64,000 bases of DNA, from contig CM072550.1 of NCBI GenBank assembly GCA_036898215.1, positions 12,163,501 through 12,227,500 on the forward strand, in the 5' to 3' direction. Each line of letters begins with the position of its first letter. The stretch's first letter is position 1. The notes under the pieces were generated by a model. The model was not told where the DNA came from and ran no database searches. It was given only the letters and a program-made list of their open reading frames with translations. Position numbers and translations under genes: made by a program. Source of the stretch: Platycarya strobilacea. Its lineage: Eukaryota > Streptophyta > Magnoliopsida > Fagales > Juglandaceae. Below are positions 1 through 11,600 of this stretch, piece after piece.

Positions 1-2860
1 AAGGCTCAGACCATATTTTAGGGTCTGTTTGGATTTTCCACAAATTGACCAAAACTCGGGTGCCTTTTGCAACATGAAAGCCACCAATGGTGCAGTCTTC
101 TATGGTTTCTCGTGGTCCTGAGAGAGGTCCAGGTGGGTATAGCCTTAGTGCCTCTTTGACAATGGCTTGGAGGTAGAACAACTTGCTTATATCTCCTTCA
201 TTAACTAGTCTTTCCCGGCCCACATGCATGTCAAGCTCCTCTTGAGCTTTTATTAAGGCATGGCGATTGTTTAATAACAGAGAGAGCGCCCATGTTAGAG
301 AAACCATGGTTGTGTCTGTCCCTCCTGATATCATGTTCTACATTAATATAACATGATTTGTGTTAGTACTTGTTCATAATTACCAATTAGTGATTCTCTA
401 ATTATATATATCACATGTCAACCTATATTCTTGACGTGATAAACCTAATTGACATAGATATAACTGGCAAGTCCAATTCTCTGATCTAGTTATATACTTG
501 ACTGAACTGAATGGTTCAATGTAGAGCGAGATAGATATATTTGGGTTAGTTTAGATAGTGAGGATTCTCATGAGGCACCTCAGATATTATTCTGTGAATA
601 ATAGTGAAAATATATATATATATATTGAATAATATTAAAAAATAAATATATATAATAAATAATAGCAGAATATTTTGAAGGGTCGACTGTATGCAAAATT
701 CTCATACAGATAGATAGTATTAAATGACGTTGTACTATATATATCCACATGATGCAATCGATTACTCTTATCTCTCCAACTATTCAATTTTATTAGATAA
801 TTAGAGATAACTCTCTATTCGATATACATAATAATTAAACTGTTTGCCTGGCTCTTTGTGCACATAACTCAAGTTCTACAACAACGTCAATCCTTGTGGC
901 TGGTGTATCAAAGCACCACTTTTGTGCGTAGGCCCTATCATAGTTATGAAAAATGAAAATACGTACTAATAATTCTTGATCATTGAGAAACCCACTTCAA
1001 TGCTAGGTATGTGGAAATATAGACGAACTTATATGTAGCCTTTTTTCCGTCCTTGATATCTAGTCCATTTGAATGGAAATTTTTTAAATTTTTATATGAA
1101 ATATAATAAATAATTTAATTTTTTCAAATTTTAAAATAATAATAATATTAAAAAATAAAATTTTAATAAAACTTTTTCAACTTTTAATATTTATATAAAA
1201 TTATATATCTCATTTCTTCATATTAGTATCCAAATACTTGTACATAATTTGAATGATGATAAGTTATAATTTGCAGGTGATTATTGCTAGTATTAAGAGC
1301 ACTAGTATTGAATCCTTTAAATGATCCGTCAAACACAAATTTAATAATTTTTATTAAAAAAATCTTTACATGAGTTATCAAATCTCTTAATATCTAACTT
1401 TAGACTACAATAAATATTATCCATTCTTCATATTTGAAAGATCACTGTTTATATGTTAAATACATACTTTAATATATTTTATTCTATTACTTTTAACAAT
1501 AATTTTTTTAATAAGAAATTGAAAAATATTTTTTAACAAGGAATCGAGATATACTTTTTCAACAAGAAATTGAAAATTATTTTTTTAAAATTTGGTTGAA
1601 AAATAATTATTTAAGTATCAAATTAAATTATTAATATACATATAATTAGTATAATTATCAAATATGAAAAAATATTTAAATATATTCTTATTTTTCATAT
1701 TTAAATATATTCTTATTAAAATATATTATATTTTATTATTTTAATATATTTAATGATGAATTTAATGTGAAATTATAAATTTAGAAGAATGATAAAATCT
1801 ATCAAAATTATTAATCCTTTCAAATCTTAAAAAAAAAAAAATGATAATCTAATACTAATACTCAATCTTTCATGAATTGAGAAAAACGTACCAAACAAGT
1901 GGATTTATTGACGGTATCAGCATCAAAACCCCCAAGATCAACACCCTCAAGAGCTGACAACATTATATCCAAGAAATCCTGCTGCTGTTTCGATTCACCG
2001 GCAACCCTCTTCTTCCGGTGCTCCTCCAACCATTCTGTAGCCAAACAATCCATCTCCTTCGCTGTTTTCTTCATGGCCTTCACATGGCCACCTAAATCCA
2101 TCCACCCAAGACAAGGAATAGCATCCCCCACCAAAAACTGCCCCAACAGGTGAAAGAATTCCCTGAACGCCTTCTGGCACCGGAGAGCTTCCTTGTCTGC
2201 TGCCGCAGCAGAACCGAAGTACCGTTTTCCGGCAACCATCCTAAGCACAACATTGAGAGACAAGTCCCCAAACCACTTCTTCATCTCCACCGAAACTCCA
2301 TCATCGGCGCCGCCGTCCGACGACCCATCTTTCTTCTCCTTCCAAACCTTGTACAGCTCTTTCAACGAAGTCTCCATCTCAGATGCTCGGACATCCTTAA
2401 ATGACTCGAGCCGGCGGTTCGAGAGTAGCTCAAGGGAGATTATCTTGCGGATTTCACGCCAGTAAGAGCCATAAGGGCTGAAACCAAACATGACATAGTC
2501 GTAGCCCAAGTGCTTTGCGCCGGCAAGTTTTGGACGAGAAGCTAGGGCAACATCGTTAATGGTGAAACACTCTTTAGCCATTTCCCAACTACTTATCACT
2601 AAAGCTGGATGAACACCAATCCGGATGGAGAAAACTGATCCATATTTATCTGCTAAGGATCCCAAAACAATATGGGGGAGCTGGGATTTTCCTCCTAACA
2701 GATGCAGGTGGCCAATCAGAGGCCATCCTCCGGCAGCTTCCGGTGGTTTTCGGGTGATCTTAGAAGCTGATCCAAGCCTCTTTTGGATGAAGTAGGAAAG
2801 GATTATTATGGAGAATAATCCAACTATGATTGTATTTAGATTTGGGAGATTGAAATCCAT
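1..2860 (-). CDS. Cytochrome P450, CYP82 family (3' end outside window)
   Basis: Exon 1 is complement 1892-2860 (323 codons) and exon 2 is complement 1-337, continuing past the window edge. The donor reads GTACGT after codon TTG and the acceptor is ATGTAG; the junction is phase 0, and one intron at this place is usual for CYP82 genes. The N-terminus has a hydrophobic anchor (about residues 10-27) and a proline-rich hinge leading to GGWPLIGHLHLLGG. Exon 2 holds the I-helix oxygen-activation motif GGTDTT and the K-helix ExxR motif (KEALR). The PERF and haem-cysteine regions lie outside the window, so intactness cannot be judged. CYP82 enzymes are ER-bound monooxygenases of specialised metabolism (terpenoids, flavones, coumarins, alkaloids); the substrate here is unknown. 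The start at 2860 gives the typical MDF.. anchor. Family assignment is confident, subfamily is not (CYP82D-like by eye). Confidence 0.93.
338..1891 (-). other. Single intron of the CYP82 gene
   Basis: This 1554-bp AT-rich intron separates the two P450 exons. It has a GT donor at 1890-1891 and an AG acceptor at 338-339 on the minus strand. I see no coding sequence inside it. Short AT-rich repeat-like stretches (for example 535-600 and 1080-1200) may be old MITE remnants, but I could not close any termini. Confidence 0.85.
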
Positions 2861-3167
2861 TGTATCTGATCAAGAGAGTAACAAGCTAGCTTAATTTTCT
2901 AGGGAGGTTTCTTGGGTTTGATTATGATCAGAAGCTCTAGCTCTGATCATCAGTTGCCTTTCCAATTTTCACTTGCTGACTACTCATGATTTCTATCAGA
3001 CTACTTGCTAGCTACTATAAATTATTTCTCGTAAGATTTATTATAAATATTAAAGAAAAAGTCAAAAAATCATGACCACAGAGAAAAAAATCCAATCTGT
3101 TTTTTTTTTTAAATAATTAATAAATCTGTAATCTGCATAATTTTTTTTTTATAATAATCGATCTCAC
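2861..3167. promoter_or_regulatory. 5' flank of the CYP82 gene
   Basis: About 300 bp lie between the P450 start codon and the duplicated block. The stretch should contain the 5' UTR and core promoter, but I see no convincing TATA box at a sensible distance and no ORF. It is not found in copy B of the duplication. Confidence 0.4.
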
Positions 3168-3202
<35 letters not shown>

Positions 3203-3203
3203 T
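3168..3203. repeat. (TTA)n microsatellite
   Basis: About twelve uninterrupted TTA units lie at the left edge of duplicated copy A. Copy B begins at a corresponding but much shorter ATA/AAT run near 34055, so this microsatellite sits at the duplication boundary. Confidence 0.9.
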
Positions 3204-3204
3204 T

Positions 3205-4328
3205 TAGGCAGATCCGCGCACTTACTTTAGAACTGTATGATCTTACATTACTTTATTATTAAAGTGTATGAATAAAGAAATTTAGAAATATTTTAGAGCG
3301 TTGGCAACTAAAATTGGTCTAAAAGTTGAGATTTTGGCTAATATTCCACATTTGAACTATCTATTTAAAATTCAAAATAATATTATTATAATATTAAATA
3401 TTTTAATAATAATTTATATATAGATATTTCTTTTATTTTACAAGTACGTCACTCTATATAGCAATTAATAATTTAATTCTTATTTAAAAATATTATTTCT
3501 CAACTATTTTTTTATTCAACCAAATTATCCAATAATAACAATTGGGAGTATTTTTAGAGTACTAATATATTATTTTGGAGATTAAGAGTGACTAGTCAAA
3601 TTTGCAAAAAAATGAGATAATTATTGTAATTTACAAGGATCTTTAAATTATTTGATCTAAATTTAGCTTATAAGCAATGGTATTCGGCCAGTGCTCTTAC
3701 AAATCATGTTGCTGGCCATGGCCCACTATCGTTGTCTTCTTGCAGGTTTGATAAAATATTTTAAATAATTTTTTTTTTTATAAGAAGAATATTTTTCTAT
3801 TTTTATTAATTTGTTATGTTGATAATTAAATTAGTCTCACATGGCTCTTCAGTACTTTGACTCGATCGGATGAGCTGGTTGGAGATTAATTAATAATAAT
3901 GGTGAACATCCATTAATCAGTGAAAGCTATAGGCTTGTCATGATGATTTTACTGAAGATATAATATTGAATTAAAAACTAATCCAATCAAGTTCTTTTGT
4001 CGTACTGGAGCCAAAATGCATAAAGAACTAGTTGGGAGTCTCAATTCTCAAATCTCAATTCCATTTCAAACAGTACCACGCACTTAGCAAGAAAAAACAA
4101 AAACAAAAAACAAGATCGAAAGGTAACTTATCTCCTAGCAATTCAACGTTATCCGATTCCAATCACACCTCAGAAATAATTGACCAACTTAATATTACAT
4201 AATCAATACAAGGGACTACCTGCTAATTAATTAATTAATTATTATAATATGTAGTAGGTTTTCCTTCAATATAATTAGATCCTTTAGATACGGGATACCA
4301 TGTTACTTATACATTCAACGGTTCAAAC
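3205..4328 (+). repeat. Segmental duplication, copy A, left part
   Basis: This non-coding block is repeated in direct orientation at 34069-36640. Shared landmarks include TTGGCAACTAAAATTGGTCT (about 3300 and 34157), GATCGGATGAGCTGGTTGG (about 3864 and 34911) and AATCCAATCAAGTTCTTTTG (about 3980 and 35731). By eye the match is high, with many small indels. The copy stops at 4328, where a hAT-like element and then a chromovirus remnant interrupt it, and resumes near 6998. It contains no gene. Confidence 0.88.
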
Positions 4329-4972
4329 CAAAGTTTTAAATTTCGTTTTGGTGATCAATTTGATTAAAATATTAGAACAAAATATTTTGATACTAGTTTA
4401 TTCCAACGTGTCGTTTCGAAATTAATTATATATTATATATAAATATTTATATATATTTATTTATTTATTTTATTAGTTGTTAGTTTATATATATATATGT
4501 ATAAGTGTGTATTATGTACATGTGTACATATTGGATGAATTGATAATTTATAAAATAAATATAAGTTGAAAAAATACAAATTTGAATTGAGACACAAAAA
4601 CAAATAAAATAATAGGTAAAATATTAAAAAATAATGATATTAAAAAAAGGGGAGACATATTTAAAGTTATAAAGTATATAGATATATTTTATATTCTAGA
4701 ATTAATTAAATACTATCTGAATTTAAAATTTTAAAAAAATATCATTCGAATACAAAAAAAAGAATTATAAAAATAATTCGAAACGGAATAGGGATCGGAA
4801 TAACCAGAATTTGGATCGAAATAACCAAAATTGAACCAAAATGATTGGAACAGACTAGAACGGACCGAAATTTGGACCGAAACAGAATAATGAGGTATAG
4901 TGTTCCAAATACTATACCGGAAAGAAAAATTCCAACCGTTATTATTGAAATAAAATGAAATTCAAAACCTTG
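4329..4972 (-). mobile_element. hAT-like non-autonomous element, copy 1
   Basis: This 644-bp AT-rich element begins CAAAGTTTTAAATTTC and ends with the inverted, diverged form GAAATTCAAAACCTTG. It is flanked by 8-bp direct repeats GTTCAAAC (4321-4328) and ATTCGAAC (4973-4980), which differ only by transitions. The uninterrupted site in duplicated copy B reads GTTCTAAC. Its interior is the reverse complement of the element at 11672-12266. It has no coding capacity. The 8-bp duplication suggests the hAT superfamily. Confidence 0.82.
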
Positions 4973-5103
4973 ATTCGAACTCTTTACTAGGGGGGGAGAT
5001 TTTGATATCCCATTCTGATAAGTGATAAGGGAAGGTAGTGGATGAGATTCTACATTGCGTGAGAAGGAGAAATTCTTGCTCTTTATGGTTTATAATATTC
5101 CAA

Positions 5104-5577
5104 TGAAGGAGTTGAAGCACACTTCTTCAATCCGCGACTATGTTGAAGAGTTCTCCGCACTCATGCTTCAAATCACAAACATGAGTGAATAAGATCTTCT
5201 CTTCAACTTCCTCGATGGCCTCAAGTCATGGGTGGCTCAAGAGCTCAAGCGTCGTGGGGTCAACGACATCTCCACCGCCTTGACAGTGGCAGAAACCTTG
5301 GAAGAGTTCGAGTATCACAAGAGTGATAACTCTTCAAAGCCCAAGTTTTCGAAAGATAATCACGACAAAGGTGGGGGAGCAAAGGAGTACAAGTCCCCAT
5401 AGAACAAAGGGCGTGGAGATAAGCTTTCGACATCGAGGGAAGGCAAGAAAGACCACTCCAAGGACAAGAAGCCAAAGGGTGCTTGCTTCCTTTGTGATGG
5501 GCCACACTGGGCTAGAGACTGTCGTAAGAGGAAGGCTCTCAACGCCATGCTCAAGGAAAAGAAGTTGAAGAGAAGTC
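5104..5577 (+). pseudogene. Chromovirus gag fragment with zinc knuckle
   Basis: The reading frame covers the C-terminal half of a capsid domain (IRDYVEEFSALMLQI and later LDGLKSWVAQELKRRG). A lysine-rich linker and a CCHC knuckle, CFLCDGPHWARDC (CX2CX4HX4C), follow. In-frame stops occur near 5190 and 5401. A single-base shift near 5555-5562 then moves the frame out of register with the protease. The upstream half of gag is missing. It is non-functional. Confidence 0.82.
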
Positions 5578-5581
5578 GCAC

Positions 5582-6766
5582 ATGGGGTGCTTGCAACTTC
5601 TCAACTCACTAAAGGCAAACACCAAGCCAACCACTAAGGATAGATCCTTAATGTTTGTAGAGGTGTTCGTCAATGGGAAGGAGACCCATGCCTTGGTCGA
5701 CTCGGGAGCTTCTCACAACTTCATCAAGAAGGAAGAAGCCACACGGCTAGGCATCCCTCTCAAGAAGGGTCACGGATGGCTGAAGACGGTGAATTCTGAA
5801 GCCAAACCGCTTGATGGTGTAGCTCATGGCATAGAGCTACAACTTGGCACATGGAAGGGGAAGGTGGACTTCTCCGTCGCCCCCATGGACGACTTCAACG
5901 TCGTGTTGGGAATGGAGTTCTTGAGACAGTTCAACGTAGTATCTCTTCCTCACTACAACTCGGTGTGCATCTTGGAAGATGGGCCTTGCATGATACCCAC
6001 CATGTCTAAGCCGAACACCACCCAACTCCTATCGGCTATGCAAGTCAAGAAAGATGAGGAATCTTACTTGACTACTATGAAGGAAGGTGAAGTGAAGATT
6101 CACTCCCCTCTACCTAAGGAGACCCAAGAGGTCCCCGAGGCCTATGAGGATGTCAGGCCACCAGAGTTGCTCAAGCAACTACCACCTAAGAGAAAGGTGG
6201 ATCATCGGACTGAGTTGAAGATCAACGCTAAACCACCCGCCAAAGCGCCTTATCCCATGTCAACTTCAAAGCTTGAAGAACGAAGGAGGCACATGGAATA
6301 CCGCGTAGGTGATTTGGTGTTGGTAAATATCTTATCAACCCAGCCCAAGTTTACCAGGAAGTTGCGCAAGGGGCTTGTGCGGCGATATGAGGGACCCTTC
6401 CCAATCATCAAGAAAATAGGGAAGGCCTCCTACGAGCTAGACTTACCCTCCAAGTTCAATCTTCATCAGGTCTTTCATGTAAGCTGTCTGAAGCCTTAAC
6501 ATGGTGATGAAGAAGAGCCGACACGAGGAGAGTCTAAGCGCACTCCATTGGGCACAACCACCACTTTCGATACAGAAGTGGAAGAAATCTTGGCGGATCG
6601 GGAAGTTAGACAAAGGGGTCACAAGCCACGCCAAGAATATCTGATCAAGTGGAAGGGATTGCCCTTAAGCGAGAGGACTTGGAAACCTAAGGAGTCGCTG
6701 TGGCGGTTTGAAAATCAAATCCGAAGGTTCCATGAGGATATCGCACCGAGGACGTCGCGAAGCTAG
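5582..6766 (+). pseudogene. Chromovirus protease fused to integrase C-terminus and chromodomain
   Basis: One frame runs through the aspartic protease (ALVDSGASHNFI near 5693-5728, followed by the flap-like VVLGMEFL). It continues into the start of the usual pre-RT linker (KVDHRTEL). Near 6270-6282 it passes directly to the integrase C-terminal module (RVGDLVLV, RRYEGPFPI, HQVFHVSCLKP). A TAA at 6497-6499, where the family has Tyr, interrupts it. The same frame then encodes a chromodomain (YLIKWKGLPLSERTW). About 2-2.5 kb of RT, RNase H and integrase core is therefore deleted without loss of frame. No catalytic polymerase remains. Confidence 0.85.
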
Positions 6767-6777
6767 GTGGGGGAGAA

Positions 6778-6997
6778 TGTCACCACCTGAATTTTTCTAG
6801 AGAGTCCTACTACCTTCTAGAGTCTCTTTCCCTTGTAGATTATTCTAGAATGTAGTAGATTGTTGTAAAGTTGTATAGGAAACCCTAGAATGGGTCTTTG
6901 TCCTTAAGATTGTGACACTTGTCACAATCCTAGCTATACTTCTAGAAGTAGTCTAGAATGTTCCTTACCGTTAAAATTGTGACACTTGTCACAATCC
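6778..6997 (+). repeat. Partial 3' LTR of the chromovirus remnant
   Basis: A purine-rich tract (GGTGGGGGAGA, ending about 6776) precedes TGTCACC, as expected for a polypurine tract and LTR start. The LTR runs about 220 bp, then sequence homologous to duplicated copy B resumes. It contains a 20-bp palindromic motif twice (6909-6928 and 6976-6995). Confidence 0.7.
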
Positions 6998-7400
6998 TAA
7001 TCTAGTCTTAGGTTTTGGCTCTTTATTTTTATTTATTTATTTTTTTTTGGGTACAGAATTTGGACCATTATTGCAGTCTCCTTCCCACAGGGACTTGCAT
7101 AAATTGCACTTTTGTATCTGTTCGTGCATTTTTCAGTACTCAAGGAAGAATGCTAAAGGTCCAACTAATAAGTTACTTACTGTTCTATTTATTTCTACAA
7201 AATTTAAAAGAGGGAAAATGCTATTTAAATTGATAAAAATGATCGATTGACTTTTTTTTTATTTTTTTATTTTTATTTTTATTTTTATTTTTATTTTTTT
7301 ATTTTTTATTTTTTATAATTTTTTTTATTTAATGATTAAGTAAGTGATTATTAATGAATTTGTAGTTCTTATTTTTTAATAATATTTAAATCTATATATA
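6998..7400 (+). repeat. Segmental duplication, copy A, right part
   Basis: Homology with copy B resumes here. GAATTTGGACCATTATTGCA (about 7053) matches 36132, AGAATGCTAAA (about 7147) matches 36458, and ATGATCGATTGA (about 7238) resembles TTGATCGATTGA at about 36550. The order and orientation are the same as in copy B. The stretch includes a T/A-rich low-complexity tract at 7251-7330. It contains no gene. Confidence 0.82.
7251..7330. repeat. Low-complexity (ATTTTT)n tract
   Basis: This is a T-rich run with A spaced every five to seven bases. It is probably a degenerate simple repeat or an old poly(A) tail read in reverse. Confidence 0.7.
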
Positions 7401-7529
7401 AAGAATGATCACCAAAATAAAAGGAAAAAAAAAAAGCTTTTGCCATTATCGGGCATGCAATATATTAGTTTTTCATATACAAAAAATGAAAAAATTCTGT
7501 TGTAATTATTATATATTCTTATTTCTTAG

Positions 7530-7869
7530 TGTGGGATTAGATTTGGCCCAAAAGCCCAACAATGATGGAAGCCCACCAGGAAGGAAAAGCATACAAAGGG
7601 CCTAACTCTACATAATCCAAAATATATATATATCAGACCCGTTGCCACCTTTATCGAGATTTTAAGCAGATACGAAATATCACAAAATTCAGAAAGATAT
7701 CCCATGCAGATACACAATCACGATGATTACGGGAGGCGTTATTAGGGACATGTAAATACGTGATCACTAACTTGAGCGTCAGAACTTTTTCGGGTGGAAA
7801 GCCACCATCTTCTGTTGATTCTTCTTACAGGTTTCGGGTTCAAGAGGCCGGCGAGACACGTCCTCAACA
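7530..7869 (+). repeat. 5' LTR of Tat element, with promoter deletion
   Basis: The LTR starts TGTGGGATTAG and ends CCTCAACA. It aligns with the 3' LTR throughout, except that about 66 bp are missing after CATGTA near 7750. The missing piece in the 3' LTR contains the TATAAATA box. The deletion ends share GTA, which suggests microhomology-mediated loss. Confidence 0.9.
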
Positions 7870-7890
7870 TTGGTGCCGTCTGTGGGATTC
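7870..7890 (+). other. Primer-binding site of Tat element
   Basis: TGGTGCCGTCTGTGGGA directly follows the 5' LTR end after one or two bases. This is the position and type of sequence used for tRNA priming in plant gypsy elements. I did not resolve which tRNA it matches. Confidence 0.65.
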
Positions 7891-7920
7891 GACTTTACAG
7901 ACGATTAACATGGCTCTTGC

Positions 7921-10290
7921 ATGCCAACTGTGACACGTTCTGTAGCAAGCCGAATGACAGGAGCATCGATGGAAGCATGGTTAGCAACGGCGGAAGAAAG
8001 ACTGAAAACAATATTGGAAGCCTTGGAAGCGCTTCAAAAAGAGAACGAGACCCTGCGACAAAGGAACGTTGAATCCAGCAACACAGTTGTACCGTCTGTA
8101 CACGGGCAAGAAGAGCAAAAGGCGGATAGTAACGCGGGGGTCAAGCTTGAGCGCGTGGAAAAACAGAAGCTGCACGACGAATTGAAGGATCTTGCAGGCA
8201 AATATGAAGAAATAGCCAAAAAAGTGGGGGGACATTCTTCGGTCGACAGCTTACTAAGCCAGACCGACCTGCCATATAGCGAGCGCATCATGGGAATTCC
8301 TTTACCCCCAAAATTCAAACTTCCCCAAATCGAACTGTACGATGGGTCCAGAAACCCCGTTGACTATTTAGAAAACTTTAAAGCTCACATCACGCTCCAC
8401 GGCTTCCCAGGCGAGATCGTCTGTCGGGCTTTCCCTTTAACCCTGAAGGGGACAGCGAGAGCCTGGTTCGGGACCCTCTAGCCAAGGTCAATAGACAGTT
8501 TCGAAGAGTTAGCTAAAATTTTCATAACTCAGTTTATGCCGAGCAGAAGGCGCCGGCGACCAGCCGCCTACTTGCTAACAGTCAAGCAAAAGGAGGATGA
8601 GGACCTCAAGACTTACCTCACACGATTCAACAAGGAACGCTTAACAACGGATAACCAAGATGAAAAGATCACTCTGGCCGCCCTCCTGGGCGGGATTTGG
8701 CCTCAGAGCCCCTTCATGGTCGATCTGGCAAAGAAAACTCCCTCTACCCTGAGGGAGTTCATGGATCAAGCAGACAATTTTGTCAACTCCAAAGACACAC
8801 TGCAAGCGTTGGTAAACCCCCGCAAAGAAAACAGGAGGGGAGAACAGCGAAGCGGGTGCGATGACAAGAAAGCAGGAACAAGTCGGCAGGAAAGAAAGCG
8901 AGAAAGGTACATGGATCGATACACTAGGTTAATGCATAACAATCTAAGTGTCAGGGAGGAAGAGGACAAGGCCGAAGGGCGCCCACATCAAACAGAAAAT
9001 CGGTATTGCAAGTACCACCAGACAACGTCACATTGGACCAAATATTGTACAACCATGAAAAAGAGGGTCGCCGACTTAATAAGAACAGGCGAATTGGAGC
9101 ACATGATCGCAGAACGATCAAAACCTACAAGGCGCCAGGAAACCGGGCGAAGAGGTAAAAGGAGCTTTATCCCCGAGCGGAGAAACCGCGGCAACAACCC
9201 TTGGAATAATCGTAACCGGGCGAACAACAGAGGGAACGGTGGAAGAAGCAGGACCCCCACCAGAGGCGGCAGGAATAGAACACCCCCGAGAAATAACAAT
9301 AATAGAGAACGGATCGGGGAAATCAGGACGATAGCCGGAGGATTCGCTGGAGGCGGGATATCTACATCCAGTCGCAAAGTCCATGCACAAAGAGCTCGGT
9401 ACGAGGAAGTATATGTAATGGATGGGGCACCTAAACAGCAGAGACTAAACCAAAAACGAGAAGTAATATCCTTTGGAGAGGCGGATAGGCAAGGGATACT
9501 GTACCCCCATGACGACGCCCTGGTAGTCACCCTTGTCATAGCCAACTACACGACTAGGCGGGTCCTAATCGATAACGGAAGCTCAGCCGACATATTATTT
9601 TGGGACGCATTCAACAGAATGGGCATTGATCCCGGGCAGCTACGAACTTCCCCAACACCGCTAAAAGGTTTTTCCGGTGAAGTAATCCAACCAGTAAGAG
9701 CCATCACACTCTCATCTACCGTCGGGAGTGGAGCACAAACAACAACCACCATGACTGACTTCTTGATAGTAAAAGCCCCTTCATCCTACAACGTTATACT
9801 AGGGAGACCAACCCTCAACTGCCTCAAAGCAATAACTTCCACGTACCACGTCAAGATGAAATTCCCAACCGACAGTGGGGTAGGAGAATTAAAAGGAGAG
9901 CAGTCACTGGCTAGGGAGTGCTATGTACAGGAATTGAAGACAAATGGAAATGAGGTTTTCGCAATCGAGGAGATGGAAGAAGCCTTCCTCCCGCCACTTC
10001 CCCCCGCCATGGTCGAGGCATCGCAAGGAGAAATACAAGTCGGAAACAAAATGATTCAACAACATGCCGAGGTCAACGAGCCTTTGGAACTTATAACACT
10101 ATTTGCAAACCGCCTAAGGACAACCGTGCGCGTAGGAACAAACTCCTACCCTGCAGATAGAGAGAGTTTGAAACAGCTGCTGGTAGAGCACAGAGACATT
10201 TTTGCCTGGAGCCACGAAGAAATGCTAGGAATAGATCGCACCATCATTGAACACAGACTGGGCGTGAACCCAACGCATAAACCTGTGTAA
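7921..10290 (+). pseudogene. Tat gag-protease ORF, interrupted
   Basis: The frame opens at ATG 7921 and runs to 10290 with one stop (TAG 8479-8481) inside gag. The N-terminal part has a heptad-like coiled coil. The retrotransposon gag domain follows (FKLPQIELYDGSRNPVDYLE and later LKGTARAWFGTL). A Cys-His knuckle, CKYHQTTSHWTKYC (about 9007-9048), has His at the usual second Cys, and an Arg/Asn/Gly-rich basic region comes after it. The protease has LIDNGSSADILFWDAF near 9565-9612 and the flap-like VILGRPTLN. The frame ends TAA in an A-rich run at 10287, where a frameshift separates it from RT. Confidence 0.88.
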
Positions 10291-11600
10291 AAAAAAAAGG
10301 TCTTTCAGCGCTGAAAAATATGCCGCCATTGGCTTGGAGGTCGAGAAACTGCTCGCCACAGGTTTTTATCAAGGAAGTCCATTACCCGAAATGGTTATCC
10401 AATGTCGTCATGGTAAAGAAAACCAACGGGAAGTGGAGAATGTGCGTAGATTTTACCGACCTCAACAAAACCTGCCCGAAAGATAGTTTCCCCCTGCCAC
10501 GCATTGACCTCGTCATGGATGCAACAGCAGGACACCAGACGCTCAGCTTCATGGACGCATACTCAGGATACAATCAAATACAAATGCATTCGGCAGACAG
10601 GGAAAAGACGGCGTTTATAATCGACTGGGGGTTGTACTGCTATCAAGTAATGCCATTCGGATTAAAGAACGCAGGAGAAACTTACCAAAGGTTAGTCAAT
10701 CAAATGTTCGCAAAGCAAATGGGGCGGACCATGGAAGTCTACATAGACGACCTTTTAGTAAAAAGTAAGGAGCCTGTCCAACACATCATTGACCTAAGAG
10801 AAGCATTTAAAGTGCTGCGACAGTATAAGATGAAGCTGAACCCAGCCAAGTGCGCCTTTGGCGTCGAGTCAGGGAAATTTCTAGGATTCATCATATCGGA
10901 GAGAGGAAACGAGGCTTCCCCCGAGAAGATAGAGGCTATAATCAATATGAAGCCGCCAAAGAACCTGCACGAGACCCAACGGTTAGTAGGGAAAGTGGCC
11001 GCCTTGGAAAGGTTCATAGCCTGGTCAACCGATAAGTGTATGCCTTTCTTCCATGTGTTGCGTAAAACATATCCTTGGAATCAAGCATGTGACGAAGCAT
11101 TCAGAAACCTGAAGCAGTACCTGGCCAATCCACCGCTCTTGAAGCAGCCCGAGATGGGTGACGTGCTCTACACTTATCTAGCCGCCTCCTCGCATGCGGT
11201 GTTCGCCGTCCTGGTAAAAGAGGACAGAGGCAAACAACATCCCGTATATTACGTAAGCTGAGCCCTCAGAGGAGCAGAAGTAAGGTACCCTAAGATTGAA
11301 ATGTTAGCCTTTGCTTTGGTAACGGCGGCCAAGAAGCTACGTCCATATTTCTAAGCCCACACAATAAGGGTACTGACAGAATCACCATTGGCAAAAACCC
11401 TAAGAAAACCAGACTGCACGGGAAGACTGATAGGATGGTCAATCGAATTGAGCGAATTCGACCTAAGGTACGAGCCCAGGAAGGCAGTGAAGGGACAAGC
11501 GCTGGCAGACTTCGTAGCCGAATTCACAGGTTTCCCCCAAGAAGCTCAAGACGCCGCCATGGCGCAAGCAAGAGCGCCATGGGTAATGCACATAGACGAG
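10291..11600 (+). pseudogene. Tat reverse transcriptase and first RNase H, broken
   Basis: Two frameshifts between 10287 and 10370 separate RT from protease. The main frame (10320-11261) holds the RT core: VDFTDLNKTCPKDSFPLP, FMDAYSGYNQI, VMPFGLKNAGETYQRL and the catalytic YIDD (about 10740-10751). The connection and first RNase H follow (AVFAVLVKEDRGKQHPVYYVS). They are broken by TGA at 11259 and TAA at 11352, then continue as RLIGWSIELSEFDLRYEPR. Both stops are explained by single C-to-T changes at Arg and Gln codons. It is non-functional. Confidence 0.88.

Larger units (their letters stand above)
4981..6997 (+). mobile_element. Ty3/gypsy chromovirus remnant
   Basis: This decayed LTR retrotransposon lacks its 5' LTR and N-terminal gag. 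It retains a gag fragment with a zinc knuckle, a protease domain, the integrase C-terminus, a chromodomain and part of the 3' LTR. The RT, RNase H and catalytic integrase regions are missing. It interrupts duplicated copy A between about 4990 and 6998; copy B has no such insertion. The chromodomain and the KPxHGD-type linker place it among chromoviruses; the exact clade (Galadriel, Tekay or Reina) is not settled. Confidence 0.85.

Noticed and set aside
1899..2465. Plus-strand ORFs within the P450 region
   Set aside because: They are shadows of P450 exon 1, which has clear family motifs on the minus strand.
4329..4972. Initial reading of the AT-rich block before the chromovirus as its 5' LTR
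   Set aside because: It has inverted terminal repeats, 8-bp target duplication and a second copy at 11672, so it is a DNA element and not an LTR.
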